Below, piece after piece: positions 16,567-25,917 of a DNA stretch of 64,000 bases. Under the pieces are notes generated by a model. The model searched no databases, was not told where the DNA came from, and saw only the letters and a list, made by a program, of their open reading frames with translations. Source of the DNA: Candidatus Poribacteria bacterium (GTDB taxonomy: Bacteria > Poribacteria > WGA-4E > WGA-3G); the NCBI GenBank assembly GCA_028818705.1, contig JAPPNJ010000108.1, positions 1 through 64,000 of the forward strand. Direction: 5' to 3'. The position numbers were made by a program, and so were the translations under genes. The stretch's first letter is position 1; every line of letters begins with the position of its first letter.

Positions 16567-17853
16567 TTACACATACTTCCGCAAATGCTCTAAAGTCCGC
16601 GCCACCGCACCCAGGTTTTCCTCAATCACTTGCTTTCCGATATTGCCTGCTGCCGCCCGCGCCGTCTCATCTTCCAGCCACGCCATGGCCGCATCCGCTA
16701 ATTGTTGTACAGTATGCACCAGTTTCGCCGCGCCCCGATCCACGAGGAGAGATGCCTCGTATGCATTCTGGATAGTTGGACCGAAAATAACAGGCTTTGC
16801 CATTGCGGCAGGTTCCATCACATTATGAACACTCCCACGAAAACTTCCACCAACAAACGCTATATCTGCGACCCCATACAACCTCGCAAGCATGCCCATT
16901 TTGTCAACGACTAATACATCTACCGCCGATAAACCTGCCTCAGGCATCAGTTCAGAAAAGCAGACATGTATTAATCTTTCCCGATCCAGATGTCCACGAA
17001 TTGCCTTTATCCGTTCAGGTGTTGGCTCGTGCGGAACCAAAATCAGATGCGGGAAATCTTCGGGTATATTTCGGCGCAGCAGTTGGTAAGCAGGCAACAA
17101 TACTTTCTCATCCTCTGTGTACGTGCTACCAGCAATGAAGATAGGGCGTTTTAGACTTTTCTGGCTGTGGAAAAATTCAGGGCCAGGTTCAACAGCAGTC
17201 GCCCGTCGGTAGACCTGTTCGTAGCGGGTATCACCGGTAACAACGATTTCATGTGCTGGTGAGCAGAGTTCTTGAAAGCGACCAGCGTCCGCTTCCGAAA
17301 TCGCACAATGCACTCGAATATGTCGATGTACACTCCGAAAAAATGGCTTTGCGAAGCGAGACAGTCGCTTCGATTCGGCGTGGAGCGTCCCTGCAACCAC
17401 GATAATAGGAATATCGTGTTTAGAGGCTTTCCAAACAAGGTTGGGCCAAATATCGAATTTTGAAAAAATTATTAACGCAGGTTCAATAAGTTGTATCAAG
17501 CATTCGGCACTTCGCGGTGTATCAAACGGGAGATACGCGGCAGCATCGGCGTAGGAATAGGATCTGGCGTTGGATGCCACGGACGGTGAAAAAAAGGTTA
17601 GAACAATCCGAGTCTCTCCATAAATCGCTTCAATGAGTGGTTTCGCCTGCTCAAATTCGCCGACGGAGGTAAAGTGAAACCATACTGTCTTTTCTAAATT
17701 TCGTGCTGTCTGGAGTTGGTTGGTTAGTTCCGCAAATACGCCTTTACGCCCTCTGATGCCCTCCCGAATTTTAGGATTGCAACACCCGGCAGTATGAAAG
17801 CCGACAAACATTGTGGGAATAACAAGCATATTATAGACAAATTGCCAGAACAT
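16567..17853 (-). CDS. waaA: Kdo transferase for lipid A
   Basis: WaaA (KdtA) adds 3-deoxy-D-manno-octulosonic acid to lipid IVA at the inner membrane. The 428-residue length is typical. Visible are the N-terminal membrane anchor, the WFHFTSVGEFEQAKPLIEAI segment with its catalytic Glu, FDIWPNLVWKA, AGSTYTEDE and the nucleotide-sugar region FVGGSFRGSVHNVMEPAA (about 345-365). This is the clearest evidence for a lipopolysaccharide outer membrane. It converges with the methyltransferase-HNH gene. Confidence 0.95.
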   Translation of the reverse strand: MFWQFVYNMLVIPTMFVGFHTAGCCNPKIREGIRGRKGVFAELTNQLQTARNLEKTVWFHFTSVGEFEQAKPLIEAIYGETRIVLTFFSPSVASNARSYSYADAAAYLPFDTPRSAECLIQLIEPALIIFSKFDIWPNLVWKASKHDIPIIVVAGTLHAESKRLSRFAKPFFRSVHRHIRVHCAISEADAGRFQELCSPAHEIVVTGDTRYEQVYRRATAVEPGPEFFHSQKSLKRPIFIAGSTYTEDEKVLLPAYQLLRRNIPEDFPHLILVPHEPTPERIKAIRGHLDRERLIHVCFSELMPEAGLSAVDVLVVDKMGMLARLYGVADIAFVGGSFRGSVHNVMEPAAMAKPVIFGPTIQNAYEASLLVDRGAAKLVHTVQQLADAAMAWLEDETARAAAGNIGKQVIEENLGAVARTLEHLRKYV

Positions 17854-17960
17854 AGCGAACCTAAAAAAGACAAAAAGATAGGAAGAGCGGAAAAGAAAAT
17901 TTAATTCTTCCAGTCTTCCAATCTTTCATTTCCCAGAGGTATAATTAGGGGGTACGGCAC

Positions 17961-18287
17961 TTATAGTGCGTCTAAGATTTTTTTCTTAAGTGCGTCTTTA
18001 GGCATTGCACCGACAATCTGTCCTGCAACTTTCCCGTCTTTGAACACAAGAAGCGTCGGGATGCTCCGAACGCCGTATTGCATTGCCGTTTGGCGGTTAT
18101 CATCAACATTGACTTTCCCGACTTTGAATGCGTCTGAATTCTCGTCGGCGAGTTCCTCCAAGATTGGCGCAATCATTTTGCACGGACCACACCACTCCGC
18201 CCAAAAGTCAACAACAATCGGTGTGTCTGATGTAATCACCATTCCTTCAAACGTATCGTCAGTAATTTCAAACGTATTTGCAGCCAT
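17961..18287 (-). CDS. trxA: Thioredoxin
   Basis: A 108-residue cytoplasmic disulfide reductase. It has the WAEWCGPCKM active site, followed by DENSDAFKVGKVNVDDN and the cis-Pro loop SIPTLLVFKDGK. The start at 18287 (MAANTFEITDDTFEG) is preceded by AAAGGAGC; the frame extends 22 codons further upstream but lacks family similarity there. Confidence 0.96.
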   Translation of the reverse strand: MAANTFEITDDTFEGMVITSDTPIVVDFWAEWCGPCKMIAPILEELADENSDAFKVGKVNVDDNRQTAMQYGVRSIPTLLVFKDGKVAGQIVGAMPKDALKKKILDAL

Positions 18288-18384
18288 GATAGCTCCTTTT
18301 CGTTTAGCGTCTAATAGACAGAACCGCTTCTTTGTAATATTTTGCTTGCGCAATTATCCAGTATGAGTGCTACAAGATGTTAAT

Positions 18385-18414
18385 ATAATACCCTATTCTG
18401 AGAAAAATTGCCAA
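18385..18414 (-). promoter_or_regulatory. Promoter for trxA
   Basis: On the minus strand TTGGCA (18414-18409), 18-bp spacer, TATTAT (18390-18385). This is about 100 bp upstream of the trxA start. Confidence 0.5.
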
Positions 18415-18564
18415 TCAATTTTTCATATTCGCAACAGATTAAGTCGTATAAAAAAGTGGTAATTTTGGTTTGCAACCATACTGTGTTTGACATGATGGGC
18501 TATCAGATTTTTAACAATTGGCAACCAAAGACCGAAACCTAATTGTACCTTGCACGTTTTTTTA

Positions 18565-18593
18565 TTGATAAAAAAAGTCGGATTTGGTATACT
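18565..18593 (+). promoter_or_regulatory. Promoter for the aldehyde oxidoreductase operon
   Basis: TTGATA (18565-18570), 17-bp spacer, TATACT (18588-18593). The leader to the first ATG (18685) is about 85 nt. Confidence 0.55.
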
Positions 18594-18684
18594 GAGAGAA
18601 ATCGAAAGATAACGAATTGTCCAACCAACGCAGTGAATGTAATGTTAAAATATTAATTTGAACGCACAACTGAAGGAGGCACGT

Positions 18685-19320
18685 ATGTCCGATAAAGAAA
18701 AAAAACAGGGGACGAGTATCTCGCGCCGGAACTTCTTAAAGGGCGTAGGCACCGGGACCGTTGCAGCGACGGTCGCACCCAGTGTCCTCATCGGCAGCGA
18801 GCAAGCCGCTGAAGCCCAAGCGGGTAACGCTATCTCCAGCGCAACAATTCAGCTCAACATTAACGGGAAATCGTACGAGGTTGAAGTTGAAGCGCGCACA
18901 ACACTCTTGACAGTTTTACGGGACGGAATCGATACAAGTGGGAACAACGTTGACTTGACCGGTGCTAAACTCATTTGCGACCGAGGTGAATGTGGGGGTT
19001 GCACGGTTATGGTAGACGGGAAATCGATCTACGCTTGCATGATGCTTGCAATGGATGCACAAGGCAAGCAGATAACAACCGTTGAGGGATTAGCAAACGG
19101 AGACGACTTGCACCCAGTTCAGGAAGCATTCGTCCAACACGACGCACTGATGTGCGGCTTCTGTACACCCGGCTTCGTCGTTTCATCTGCAGCACTGTTG
19201 AACGAGAACAAAAAGCCGACGCTCGAAGAAATCAAAACGGGCCTGTCTGGCAATACATGTCGCTGCGGAACTTATCCGTTTATCTTTGACGCTGTCAAAA
19301 CTGCATCACAGAAGATGTGA
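18685..19320 (+). CDS. paoA: Tat-exported [2Fe-2S] subunit, xanthine dehydrogenase family
   Basis: A 211-residue iron-sulfur subunit of a PaoABC-like aldehyde oxidoreductase. The twin-arginine signal SRRNFLKG (RR at 14-15) and AEAQA cleavage-like site indicate folded export to the periplasm. The plant-ferredoxin cluster cysteines are C98, C103, C106 and C118; the second cluster uses C157, C160, C192 and C194 (CGFC...CRC). The start at 18685 follows AAGGAGG. It is first in an operon with the molybdopterin and FAD subunits, which lack signals of their own and presumably hitch-hike through Tat. The gene symbol is by analogy with E. coli Pao. Confidence 0.88.
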   Translation: MSDKEKKQGTSISRRNFLKGVGTGTVAATVAPSVLIGSEQAAEAQAGNAISSATIQLNINGKSYEVEVEARTTLLTVLRDGIDTSGNNVDLTGAKLICDRGECGGCTVMVDGKSIYACMMLAMDAQGKQITTVEGLANGDDLHPVQEAFVQHDALMCGFCTPGFVVSSAALLNENKKPTLEEIKTGLSGNTCRCGTYPFIFDAVKTASQKM

Positions 19321-19394
19321 TTCCTACTGCCTTATTTGACAGGACACAGCAGGCTGTCGTCCTATTGGAGCAGTCATCTATAGGAGGAAAACAC

Positions 19395-21515
19395 ATGGCA
19401 TCATGGGGAGAAGCAAGTGAATCTCGTCTTATCGGCAAACGGATATCCCGTTTATCCGGTAAAGACAAAGTCACTGGAAAAGCGAAATATACTTTTGACA
19501 TGAATCGACCGGGTATGCTTTATGGACGCATTTTGCGTTCGGAAGTTGCACACGCAACCGTTATGGGCATTGATATGAGTGAGGCAGAAGCACTACCCGG
19601 GGTCAAAGCAGTTATACCGCTCATTGAAATTGGAAATAAACTCCGCTACCAAGGTCAAGAAATTGCCGCAGTTGCAGCGGAAACGGATGACATCGCCAAA
19701 GATGCGATTCGACGCATTCATGTTGATCTGGAGGAGTTACCGCACGTCGTCACAGAAGAAGATGCGATGGCGGATGGGGCACCGCAAATTCGAGATGATT
19801 GGACGGGCAATCAGAGCGAACCCAACATCAGAGAAGATGGCAACCTCGAAGCAGGATTCGCTGAAGCCGCTGTCGAGGTAGAAGCTACCTACCGCACGGC
19901 TGTCCAGACCCATGTCTGTTTGGAAACCCACGGACACGTCGCCGAATGGGAAGACGAGCAGAACTTAACTGTTTGGGCATCTACACAAGGTGTTTTCGGG
20001 GTCCGTAACGATTTTGCACAACGCTTTGAACTACCGGCGAACCAAGTCAGAGTTATCACAGAACACATGGGTGGCGGATTTGGAAGCAAATTTAGTCCTG
20101 GCGTAGAAGGACACGCCGCTGCGGAATTGGCACGAATCAGCGGTAAACCCGTGAAGTTGATGCTAACCCGTAAGGCGGAGCACCTCGTCGCTGGCAATCG
20201 CCCCTCAATGACGCAGCATGTCCGTGCAGGTGCGACACGCGACGGACGCCTTATAGCTTACGATATGAAGGGCCACGGTACTGGTGGTATCTCCAGTGGT
20301 GCTGGTTTTCAAGCACCCTACGTCTATCATGTACCAAACCTGCACACCGAAAAAGTGAATATTGCTGTTAACGCCGGGAACCAACGCGCGATGCGTGCTC
20401 CCGGACACCCACAAGCGGCATTTGCGATGGACTCTCTGATGGACGAACTTGCCGAGAAACTCGGAATGAATCCGTTAGAGTTCCGGCGTATCAACGATGC
20501 AAACGAGGTGCGCCAAGCACAATACACCCTTGGTGCCCAAGAGATTGGATGGCATCGCCGCAACAGCGTCGCTGGCTCCGGTACAGGTGTGAAAAAACGG
20601 GGTATGGGCGTCGGAAGCGGTCTATGGGGTGGCGGCGGCGGACGCGGCACAGAAGCACGCGTTACTATTAATTCCGATGGGACTGTCGAAGCAGTTACTG
20701 GAACACAGGACATTGGAACTGGTATACGTACTGTGATCGCAATCATTGTCGCCGAAGAACTTGGACTCGCCCCAAGTGACATCAAGGTAAGAGTCGGCGA
20801 TAGTCAACCGGGACTTCCCTCTGGCGGCAGTGGCGGGAGTCAGACAACTCCATCCGTTGCACCTGTCATCAAAACAGCTGCTGCAGCGGCAAAACAGAAG
20901 TTGTTTGAGCGGATCGCCCCAATGCTTGAAGCACCTGTTGGCGATCTTCGCGTCGGCACTGGAACAATCTACGTTGTTTCTGATAGAACTAAGACGATTA
21001 CCTGGAATCAGGCAGCAGGGCAACTTGGTATGGAAAGCATCAGCGAAGGTGGACATTGGGATGAAGAACTCCGCCAAAACGGTGCGGCTGGCACACAGTT
21101 TGCCGAAGTTGAAGTCGATATCGAGACCGGGGCCCTCAAGGTTCTCAAGATTGTTGCCGTTCAAGATTGCGGTCTGGCGATTAATCGCCTGACCACAGAG
21201 AGCCAGATTAATGGTGGCGTCATCATGGGATTAGGTCAAGCCATACTCGAAGAGCGCGTGATGGACCCATACACTGGACGGATGCTTAACGCGAACCTCG
21301 AGGATTACAAAGTTCCCGGAACTTTTGAGATCCCTGAGATTAAAGCCATCGTTTTCGATACGCACCGCAGAGTTACAGGTATCGGTGAACCCGTGTGTAT
21401 TCCAACACTTGGGGCTATCGCCAACGCTGTTTACAACGCAATTGGCGTGCGAATTCGAGAAGTACCGATAACACCCGATAAGATTCTCACCGCGCTTGCC
21501 GAGAAGAACGCATAA
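19395..21515 (+). CDS. paoC: Molybdopterin-binding large subunit, aldehyde oxidoreductase
   Basis: A 706-residue catalytic subunit of the xanthine dehydrogenase family. Visible are the N-terminal RLIGKRISRLSGKDKVTGKAKYTFD domain, GGGFGSKFSPGVEGH (about 237-251), QRAMRAPGHPQ (about 327-337), a cofactor-contact region with SGGSGGSQTT (about 475-484) and the C-terminal GIGEPVCIP motif, whose Glu is the catalytic base (about 659). The ATG at 19395 follows TAGGAGG. It probably oxidises aldehydes, like E. coli PaoC, but the substrate pocket cannot be read by eye. Confidence 0.9.
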   Translation: MASWGEASESRLIGKRISRLSGKDKVTGKAKYTFDMNRPGMLYGRILRSEVAHATVMGIDMSEAEALPGVKAVIPLIEIGNKLRYQGQEIAAVAAETDDIAKDAIRRIHVDLEELPHVVTEEDAMADGAPQIRDDWTGNQSEPNIREDGNLEAGFAEAAVEVEATYRTAVQTHVCLETHGHVAEWEDEQNLTVWASTQGVFGVRNDFAQRFELPANQVRVITEHMGGGFGSKFSPGVEGHAAAELARISGKPVKLMLTRKAEHLVAGNRPSMTQHVRAGATRDGRLIAYDMKGHGTGGISSGAGFQAPYVYHVPNLHTEKVNIAVNAGNQRAMRAPGHPQAAFAMDSLMDELAEKLGMNPLEFRRINDANEVRQAQYTLGAQEIGWHRRNSVAGSGTGVKKRGMGVGSGLWGGGGGRGTEARVTINSDGTVEAVTGTQDIGTGIRTVIAIIVAEELGLAPSDIKVRVGDSQPGLPSGGSGGSQTTPSVAPVIKTAAAAAKQKLFERIAPMLEAPVGDLRVGTGTIYVVSDRTKTITWNQAAGQLGMESISEGGHWDEELRQNGAAGTQFAEVEVDIETGALKVLKIVAVQDCGLAINRLTTESQINGGVIMGLGQAILEERVMDPYTGRMLNANLEDYKVPGTFEIPEIKAIVFDTHRRVTGIGEPVCIPTLGAIANAVYNAIGVRIREVPITPDKILTALAEKNA

Positions 21516-21526
21516 GGAGGTAAACA

Positions 21527-22507
21527 ATGGAAAAATTTAGTTACATTAACGCCACCAGTCTCGAGCAGGTCACTTCACTTCTGAGTGAAAGCGCATGGGG
21601 AGAAGTCATGCTTATCGCCGGGGGCACAGACCTTCTCGGGGAGATCAAAGAATATGTTGAAACCCCAAAGACCCTCGTTAATCTCAAGACATTACCCGGG
21701 ATGGATGGTATCAATGCCGATGCATCGGGTTTAAAAATCGGGGCATTAACCACCATTGATGACATCGCAAGACACCCAACGATTCAACACCACTATACTG
21801 TGTTGGCACAGGCAGCAGCCTCCGTTGCCACACCACAGATACGGAACGTCGGCACACTCGGTGGAAACCTCTGCCAGAGACCACGATGCTGGTATTACCG
21901 CGACGAAACCATCAACTGTCTCAAAAAGGGTGGAGACACCTGCTATGCAGTGGATGGCTTGAGCAAATACCACGCTATTCTCGGCGGCGATCCGGTCTAC
22001 ATCGTGCATCCTTCAGACCTTGCGCCAGCATTGATAGCTTTAGGTGCCTCCGTGAAAATCGTCGGACCTGAAGGTGAGAAAACAATCTCGCTTGAGGAAT
22101 TCTTTACTTTGCCCGCAACCAACCCATTCCGCGAAAACGTACTTGAACCCAACGAAATCGTCGTTGAGATTGAGGTGCCAGCAGCGAAACCGAATACCAA
22201 AAGCTGCTATTTGAAGGCGCGTGAAAAAGGTGCTCCTGATTTCGCACTGTCAAGCGTTGCAGGCGTTTTCGAAATGGACGGGAAAACCTGCAAAACCGCC
22301 AGTATTGTACTCGGTGGTGTAGCACCCGCCCCATGGCGTTCCAAGGAAGCAGAAGTCGCACTCACGGGCAAGATGATCGACGAATCGGTTAGCACGCAAG
22401 CTGGGGCCGACGCCGTCAAGGATGCACAACCCTTGAACGACAACGCCTACAAGGTAACCTTAACACAGAACCTCATCAGCCGCGCGGCGATGATGGCTGC
22501 AAGCTAA
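21527..22507 (+). CDS. paoB: FAD and [4Fe-4S] subunit, aldehyde oxidoreductase
   Basis: A 326-residue FAD-binding subunit: AGGTDLLGEIK (31-41), the TIDDIARHPTI segment, and IRNVGTLGGNLCQRPRC. Cysteines C116, C121, C131 and C139 lie where E. coli PaoB carries an extra [4Fe-4S] cluster, which ordinary xanthine dehydrogenase FAD subunits lack. The start follows AAGGAGG, 11 bp after paoC. The gene order here is A-C-B rather than the E. coli A-B-C. Confidence 0.9.
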   Translation: MEKFSYINATSLEQVTSLLSESAWGEVMLIAGGTDLLGEIKEYVETPKTLVNLKTLPGMDGINADASGLKIGALTTIDDIARHPTIQHHYTVLAQAAASVATPQIRNVGTLGGNLCQRPRCWYYRDETINCLKKGGDTCYAVDGLSKYHAILGGDPVYIVHPSDLAPALIALGASVKIVGPEGEKTISLEEFFTLPATNPFRENVLEPNEIVVEIEVPAAKPNTKSCYLKAREKGAPDFALSSVAGVFEMDGKTCKTASIVLGGVAPAPWRSKEAEVALTGKMIDESVSTQAGADAVKDAQPLNDNAYKVTLTQNLISRAAMMAAS

Positions 22508-22519
22508 AGGAGCATCAAT

Positions 22520-22759
22520 ATGTCACAAGGAAAAGCACTTCCAATCTTTGATCGCCCGATATGCCAATACCTTCGGACAAAGGCGATTTATATTCCGGGA
22601 GGCAACTTGCAGAACCTCGTTAAAAACAATCCCGGTTCACACTATTGGTGCAATTGCACAATGCAAGTCGTCGGACCCGATGACCAATTCGTGTCTCCGG
22701 ACGCTTGTAAACAGGCGCGGAACTGTTTTAAACCTGTTGGTGGAAAACCGGTCGTCTAA
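22520..22759 (+). CDS. Small Cys-containing protein of the aldehyde oxidoreductase operon
   Basis: A 79-residue protein with no signal peptide. Its pattern YWCNCTM...SPDACKQARNCFKP gives four cysteines in two groups. It starts 12 bp after paoB with AAAGGAGC, so it is almost certainly co-transcribed. I do not recognise the family. A metal or cofactor role is possible from the cysteines and context but unproven. PaoD-type maturation chaperones are much larger, so it is not one of those. Confidence 0.7.
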   Translation: MSQGKALPIFDRPICQYLRTKAIYIPGGNLQNLVKNNPGSHYWCNCTMQVVGPDDQFVSPDACKQARNCFKPVGGKPVV

Positions 22760-22819
22760 TCCGGCAACCGGAAGTACACAAGCAAATAGCAGTCAGCGGT
22801 CAGGGCGTTCGCTTCGCGA

Positions 22820-22851
22820 ATCAACGGTATGAATGCCTTAGCGCATTCCCC
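22820..22851 (-). repeat. Hairpin repeat, family I (CATACCGTTGAT tail), copy D
   Basis: On the minus strand: GGGGAATGCG, loop, GGCATTC, then the tail ATACCGTTGAT. It is one of at least four copies (25918, 41750, 55482). It lies in a 277-bp gap that otherwise holds short low-complexity repeats and no gene. Confidence 0.7.
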
Positions 22852-23036
22852 GACTCTCAGTGGTCAGCAAGAGATAATGGTAACTCCAATATTCTCAAGG
22901 TTTTCATGCCTTTTTTTCCGACTCCTGAAAGTGCAGCGACCTGACTGCTGATAGCCATTCATTAGAGGAAAACCTTTACTGAACGCTGAAAGGTTTACGA
23001 AGTAAACCACCCTGACAGCCGATAGCCCTTAAAAAA

Positions 23037-23495
23037 ATGTTTCTGAAAGCGTTGATGCAATGGATCCATGTCGGCTCTGTCGTCCTGATGATAGGCGGGT
23101 TCTTTTTCTTTCGCGTTGTTCTTCTCCCAATCGCTAACCGCTCCTCTAACCCTGCGGCGTTGATTTCATCTGCATTGCGCCGTTTCGGCGGCATTGTCTG
23201 GACGGCATTACTAACAGTCCTTATATCAGGACTGTATAATTTTATAACCTTTTTCCGTACTGCCCGCGCCGGCTCCGCTGTGGACCCTCTTACCTTAGAT
23301 TATTCGGTTTATATCTTCGTTTTAGGTATCAAACTTTTTATCGTTTTTCTGATATTCACGTTAGCAATTTTCCTAACTTTTCCATATCCCGTGTTTAACG
23401 TCTATCAAAAAAGACCGGCACCGTGGCTTAATCTCACTGTAATTTTTGGGTTAATAGTTATCTTTCTATCGGCATACCTACGCCGATTGGGATAG
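23037..23495 (+). CDS. Four-helix membrane protein, CopD-like
   Basis: A 152-residue integral membrane protein with four hydrophobic segments (about 8-30, 52-70, 88-115, 128-148). It opens MQWIHVGSVVLMIGGFFFFRVVLLP, the pattern of CopD/DUF2269-type proteins, in which the His of WIHV may bind metal or heme. No copper-resistance partner is nearby. No good ribosome-binding site precedes the ATG. Confidence 0.65.
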   Translation: MFLKALMQWIHVGSVVLMIGGFFFFRVVLLPIANRSSNPAALISSALRRFGGIVWTALLTVLISGLYNFITFFRTARAGSAVDPLTLDYSVYIFVLGIKLFIVFLIFTLAIFLTFPYPVFNVYQKRPAPWLNLTVIFGLIVIFLSAYLRRLG

Positions 23496-23525
23496 AATGT
23501 GCTCGCCACACAATTGGAGGAAGAA

Positions 23526-24344
23526 ATGACAGTTTTAAGTTCCGAAGATCGCGCTTTTTGGGAAGAAAACGGTTACGTCGTTGTTCACAACGCAGCACCT
23601 CCAGAACTCATCCAGAGTGTCGCAGAAGCAGTCTGGAAGTTTCTTGAGATGGATGCCGAAAACCAAGAAAGTTGGTACCCTGACCCCCCTCGCAAAGGTA
23701 TCATGGTGGAAATCTATCAGCATCCGGCACTCTGGGCAACTCGTCAATTTCCGCGCGTGCATCAGGCTTTTTCCGAAATTTGGGGAACCGAGAAACTATG
23801 GGTCAGTTTCGATCGCGCCAGCATGAGCCCACCCAATATTCCAGGAAAATTTGAGCGCACAAACTTAGGGCTTCACTGGGACACATCCGTAGAACTTCCG
23901 TTCCGTTTTCACGTCCAAGGTGTGCTTTATCTTACCGATACCGCTGCCAATCAAGGCGCGTTCACTTGCGTCCCTGGTTTTCATCGTAAGATTGAGGAAT
24001 GGATAAAAAGTCTCCCTGCGGATGCTGATCCGAGGCAACAAGATTTAGAGGCACTCGGGGCAATTCCTGTTCCTGGCAAAGCAGGAGATCTCGTAATTTG
24101 GCACAGTGCCTTGCCACACAGTGCCGGTATTAACACTGCTGATGCCCCACGTGTCGCCCAATACATCACTATGTCTCCGACAGGTGAAGCGAACCCAGAA
24201 GCACGCGAACGCCGTATCAATGCATGGAAGGAGCGTATGGCAGGATTTAGCGGTGAACGCCCAGAAAAAGAGCATCAATCGGGTGAAACTGCTTATCTAA
24301 CCGAACTTGGTAAAAAACTATTAGGACTTGAAACGTGGGGATAA
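23526..24344 (+). CDS. Phytanoyl-CoA dioxygenase (PhyH) family protein 1
   Basis: A 272-residue Fe(II)/2-oxoglutarate oxygenase. The facial triad is visible as GLHWDTS (HxD, about 115-117) and HSALPHSAG (distal His, about 203); the AGDLVIWH strand before it is typical. Members hydroxylate fatty acyl-CoAs or diverse small molecules, and the substrate is not evident here. ATG 23526 follows TTGGAGG. Two further members occur at 40180 and 47129; they share motifs rather than close sequence. Confidence 0.88.
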   Translation: MTVLSSEDRAFWEENGYVVVHNAAPPELIQSVAEAVWKFLEMDAENQESWYPDPPRKGIMVEIYQHPALWATRQFPRVHQAFSEIWGTEKLWVSFDRASMSPPNIPGKFERTNLGLHWDTSVELPFRFHVQGVLYLTDTAANQGAFTCVPGFHRKIEEWIKSLPADADPRQQDLEALGAIPVPGKAGDLVIWHSALPHSAGINTADAPRVAQYITMSPTGEANPEARERRINAWKERMAGFSGERPEKEHQSGETAYLTELGKKLLGLETWG

Positions 24345-24366
24345 ACCCGCAACACAGTACACAAAG

Positions 24367-24687
24367 AACAAACACGCTTGTTCGGTTCCCGATTTCATTA
24401 AGATTGATGTGGAGGGGTATCAGTTAGAAGTGTTACGGGGTGGTGAGCACTGTTTGAAAACGCATGCTCCCCTTTTAATGGCGGAGCTTAAAGATGTCGG
24501 CGAGACGAATCGCGGCGACTTCAGTGAGATTGAAGCGTATGTCACGGATTTAGGTTACAGCCTTTACGCAATTGGTAAATATTCACTCAAGCGGCGCGTG
24601 CATATTTCCGATAGCAAGAGACGTAATTTCTTCTTAGCGAATGAGGAATCCCCTGCCTTTTCCAGAATCTCACCGTGGCGCAGGTAA
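24367..24687 (+). pseudogene. FkbM-type methyltransferase C-terminal remnant
   Basis: The frame encodes DFIKIDVEGYQLEVLRGGEHCL...PLLMAELKD...LGYSLYAI, which is the C-terminal half of the FkbM methyltransferase domain. The SAM-binding N-terminal half is absent; upstream the frame runs into the PhyH gene. It is therefore a truncated relic, probably left by deletion or recombination next to the PhyH gene. Confidence 0.7.
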
Positions 24688-24697
24688 GTCAAAACGA

Positions 24698-24727
24698 AGC
24701 CGCTGCCCTATGGTAGCGGCAGCGGCT
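24698..24727. other. GC-rich hairpin between convergent genes
   Basis: AGCCGCTGCC (24698-24707) pairs with GGCAGCGGCT (24718-24727) across a 10-base loop. It separates the FkbM remnant from the convergent aldo/keto reductase. There is no T-run, so termination is only suggested. Confidence 0.4.
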
Positions 24728-24763
24728 CTGTATGTCAAGTTGATAGTTACACATTTCCACGTT

Positions 24764-25771
24764 TTAATCCAGTGTGAACCGTCCCAGCACTGGATACGCC
24801 GGGTCATTAAACCCTTTACCGGTGTGTTCACCAAGTGGCACCAACTCGTTGATAGCCGCTTCATCGTCTGCCGTTAGAGTGCAATCTAAACATCCCAAGT
24901 TATCCTCAAGCTGCTGCATGGTACGCGGTCCAACAATAATAGAAGTAATCACAGGATTTGCCAACACCCACGCCAACGAAAATTGCGTCAATGTTTTGCC
25001 GTGTGCATCTGCCAAGGGTTTGAGTTGCTGTGCCACTTCATAACTCTCTTCGCGAAGTTCAGTCTGTAAAATCCGTCTATCCTGTCGCGCCGCCCTTGAA
25101 CCCCTGGGCGGTTTTTTACCGGTTAGGTACTTACCCGACAACACGCCTCGTGCCAACGGACTATATGGTACAACCCCGATATCATACTTCTGACAAAATG
25201 GAAGCAATTCCACCTCAGGATCCCGATTTACAATGTTATAAAGAGGTTGGACACACACGAATTCCTCCAGTCCATATTTCTCGCTTGTCCAGAGTGCTTC
25301 GCAGATACGCCATGCTTGAAAATTAGAGCAGGCAATGTAACGTACCTTCCCCTGCCTGACACAATCATCTAACGCACGGAGCGATTCCAGAATCCGTGTC
25401 GAGGCATCCCATCGGTGCAAGTAATAAACATCAATGTGATCTGTTCCAAGGCGTTCGAGACTCGCTTCTACCGCCGACATAATATGAAATCGGTGCGAAC
25501 CCGCCGAATTCACATCCTCTCCCATTGAACCGTTCACCTTTGTGGCAATAACCCACTTTTCCCGGTCAGAACGAATCGCTTTCCCGATAATCCGCTCTGA
25601 TTCACCAGCGTTGTAGACATTGGCGGTATCCAAGAAATTAATCCCTGCATCCATCGCCCGATGGATAATCCGAATTGAATCCTTTTCATTTGTCGGTTCA
25701 CCAAACATCATTGTACCGAGACAGAGCGGGGAAACTTTCACACCGGCGCGCCCAAGTGTCCTATAGTCCAT
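24764..25771 (-). CDS. Aldo/keto reductase
   Basis: A 335-residue NADPH-dependent (alpha/beta)8 oxidoreductase. The catalytic tetrad is readable: Asp and Tyr in LDTANVYNAGESE (about 47-59), Lys in VIATKVNG (about 80) and His in YLHRWD (about 118). The C-terminal cofactor site has IIVGPRTMQQLEDNL. It resembles the sugar/aldehyde reductase branch (YajO/GSP69-like); the substrate is not predictable. It precedes an SDR gene on the same strand with a repeat-bearing gap between them. Confidence 0.92.
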   Translation of the reverse strand: MDYRTLGRAGVKVSPLCLGTMMFGEPTNEKDSIRIIHRAMDAGINFLDTANVYNAGESERIIGKAIRSDREKWVIATKVNGSMGEDVNSAGSHRFHIMSAVEASLERLGTDHIDVYYLHRWDASTRILESLRALDDCVRQGKVRYIACSNFQAWRICEALWTSEKYGLEEFVCVQPLYNIVNRDPEVELLPFCQKYDIGVVPYSPLARGVLSGKYLTGKKPPRGSRAARQDRRILQTELREESYEVAQQLKPLADAHGKTLTQFSLAWVLANPVITSIIVGPRTMQQLEDNLGCLDCTLTADDEAAINELVPLGEHTGKGFNDPAYPVLGRFTLD

Positions 25772-25917
25772 ATTCTCTCCTCCTTTTTACTTTTAACGGC
25801 TCTCAACAGTTGGTCATCAGCTATAAAAGGCTTCACAATTCACACATCCTTTGCCGTATTCCAAGTGAGAATAGATTGTTACAGAAAGTCTCTTAACTGA
25901 CAACTCGGTGAATGCCC

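Noticed and set aside
18460..18530. Inverted TTTGGTT...AACCAAA motif upstream of the aldehyde oxidoreductase operon, as a possible molybdenum-cofactor riboswitch
   Set aside because: Only a short imperfect repeat with a long spacing; it lies upstream of the likely promoter, and I could not match the multi-stem Moco RNA pattern.
20327..21164. Minus-strand frames over paoC
   Set aside because: Shadows of a well-supported catalytic subunit gene.
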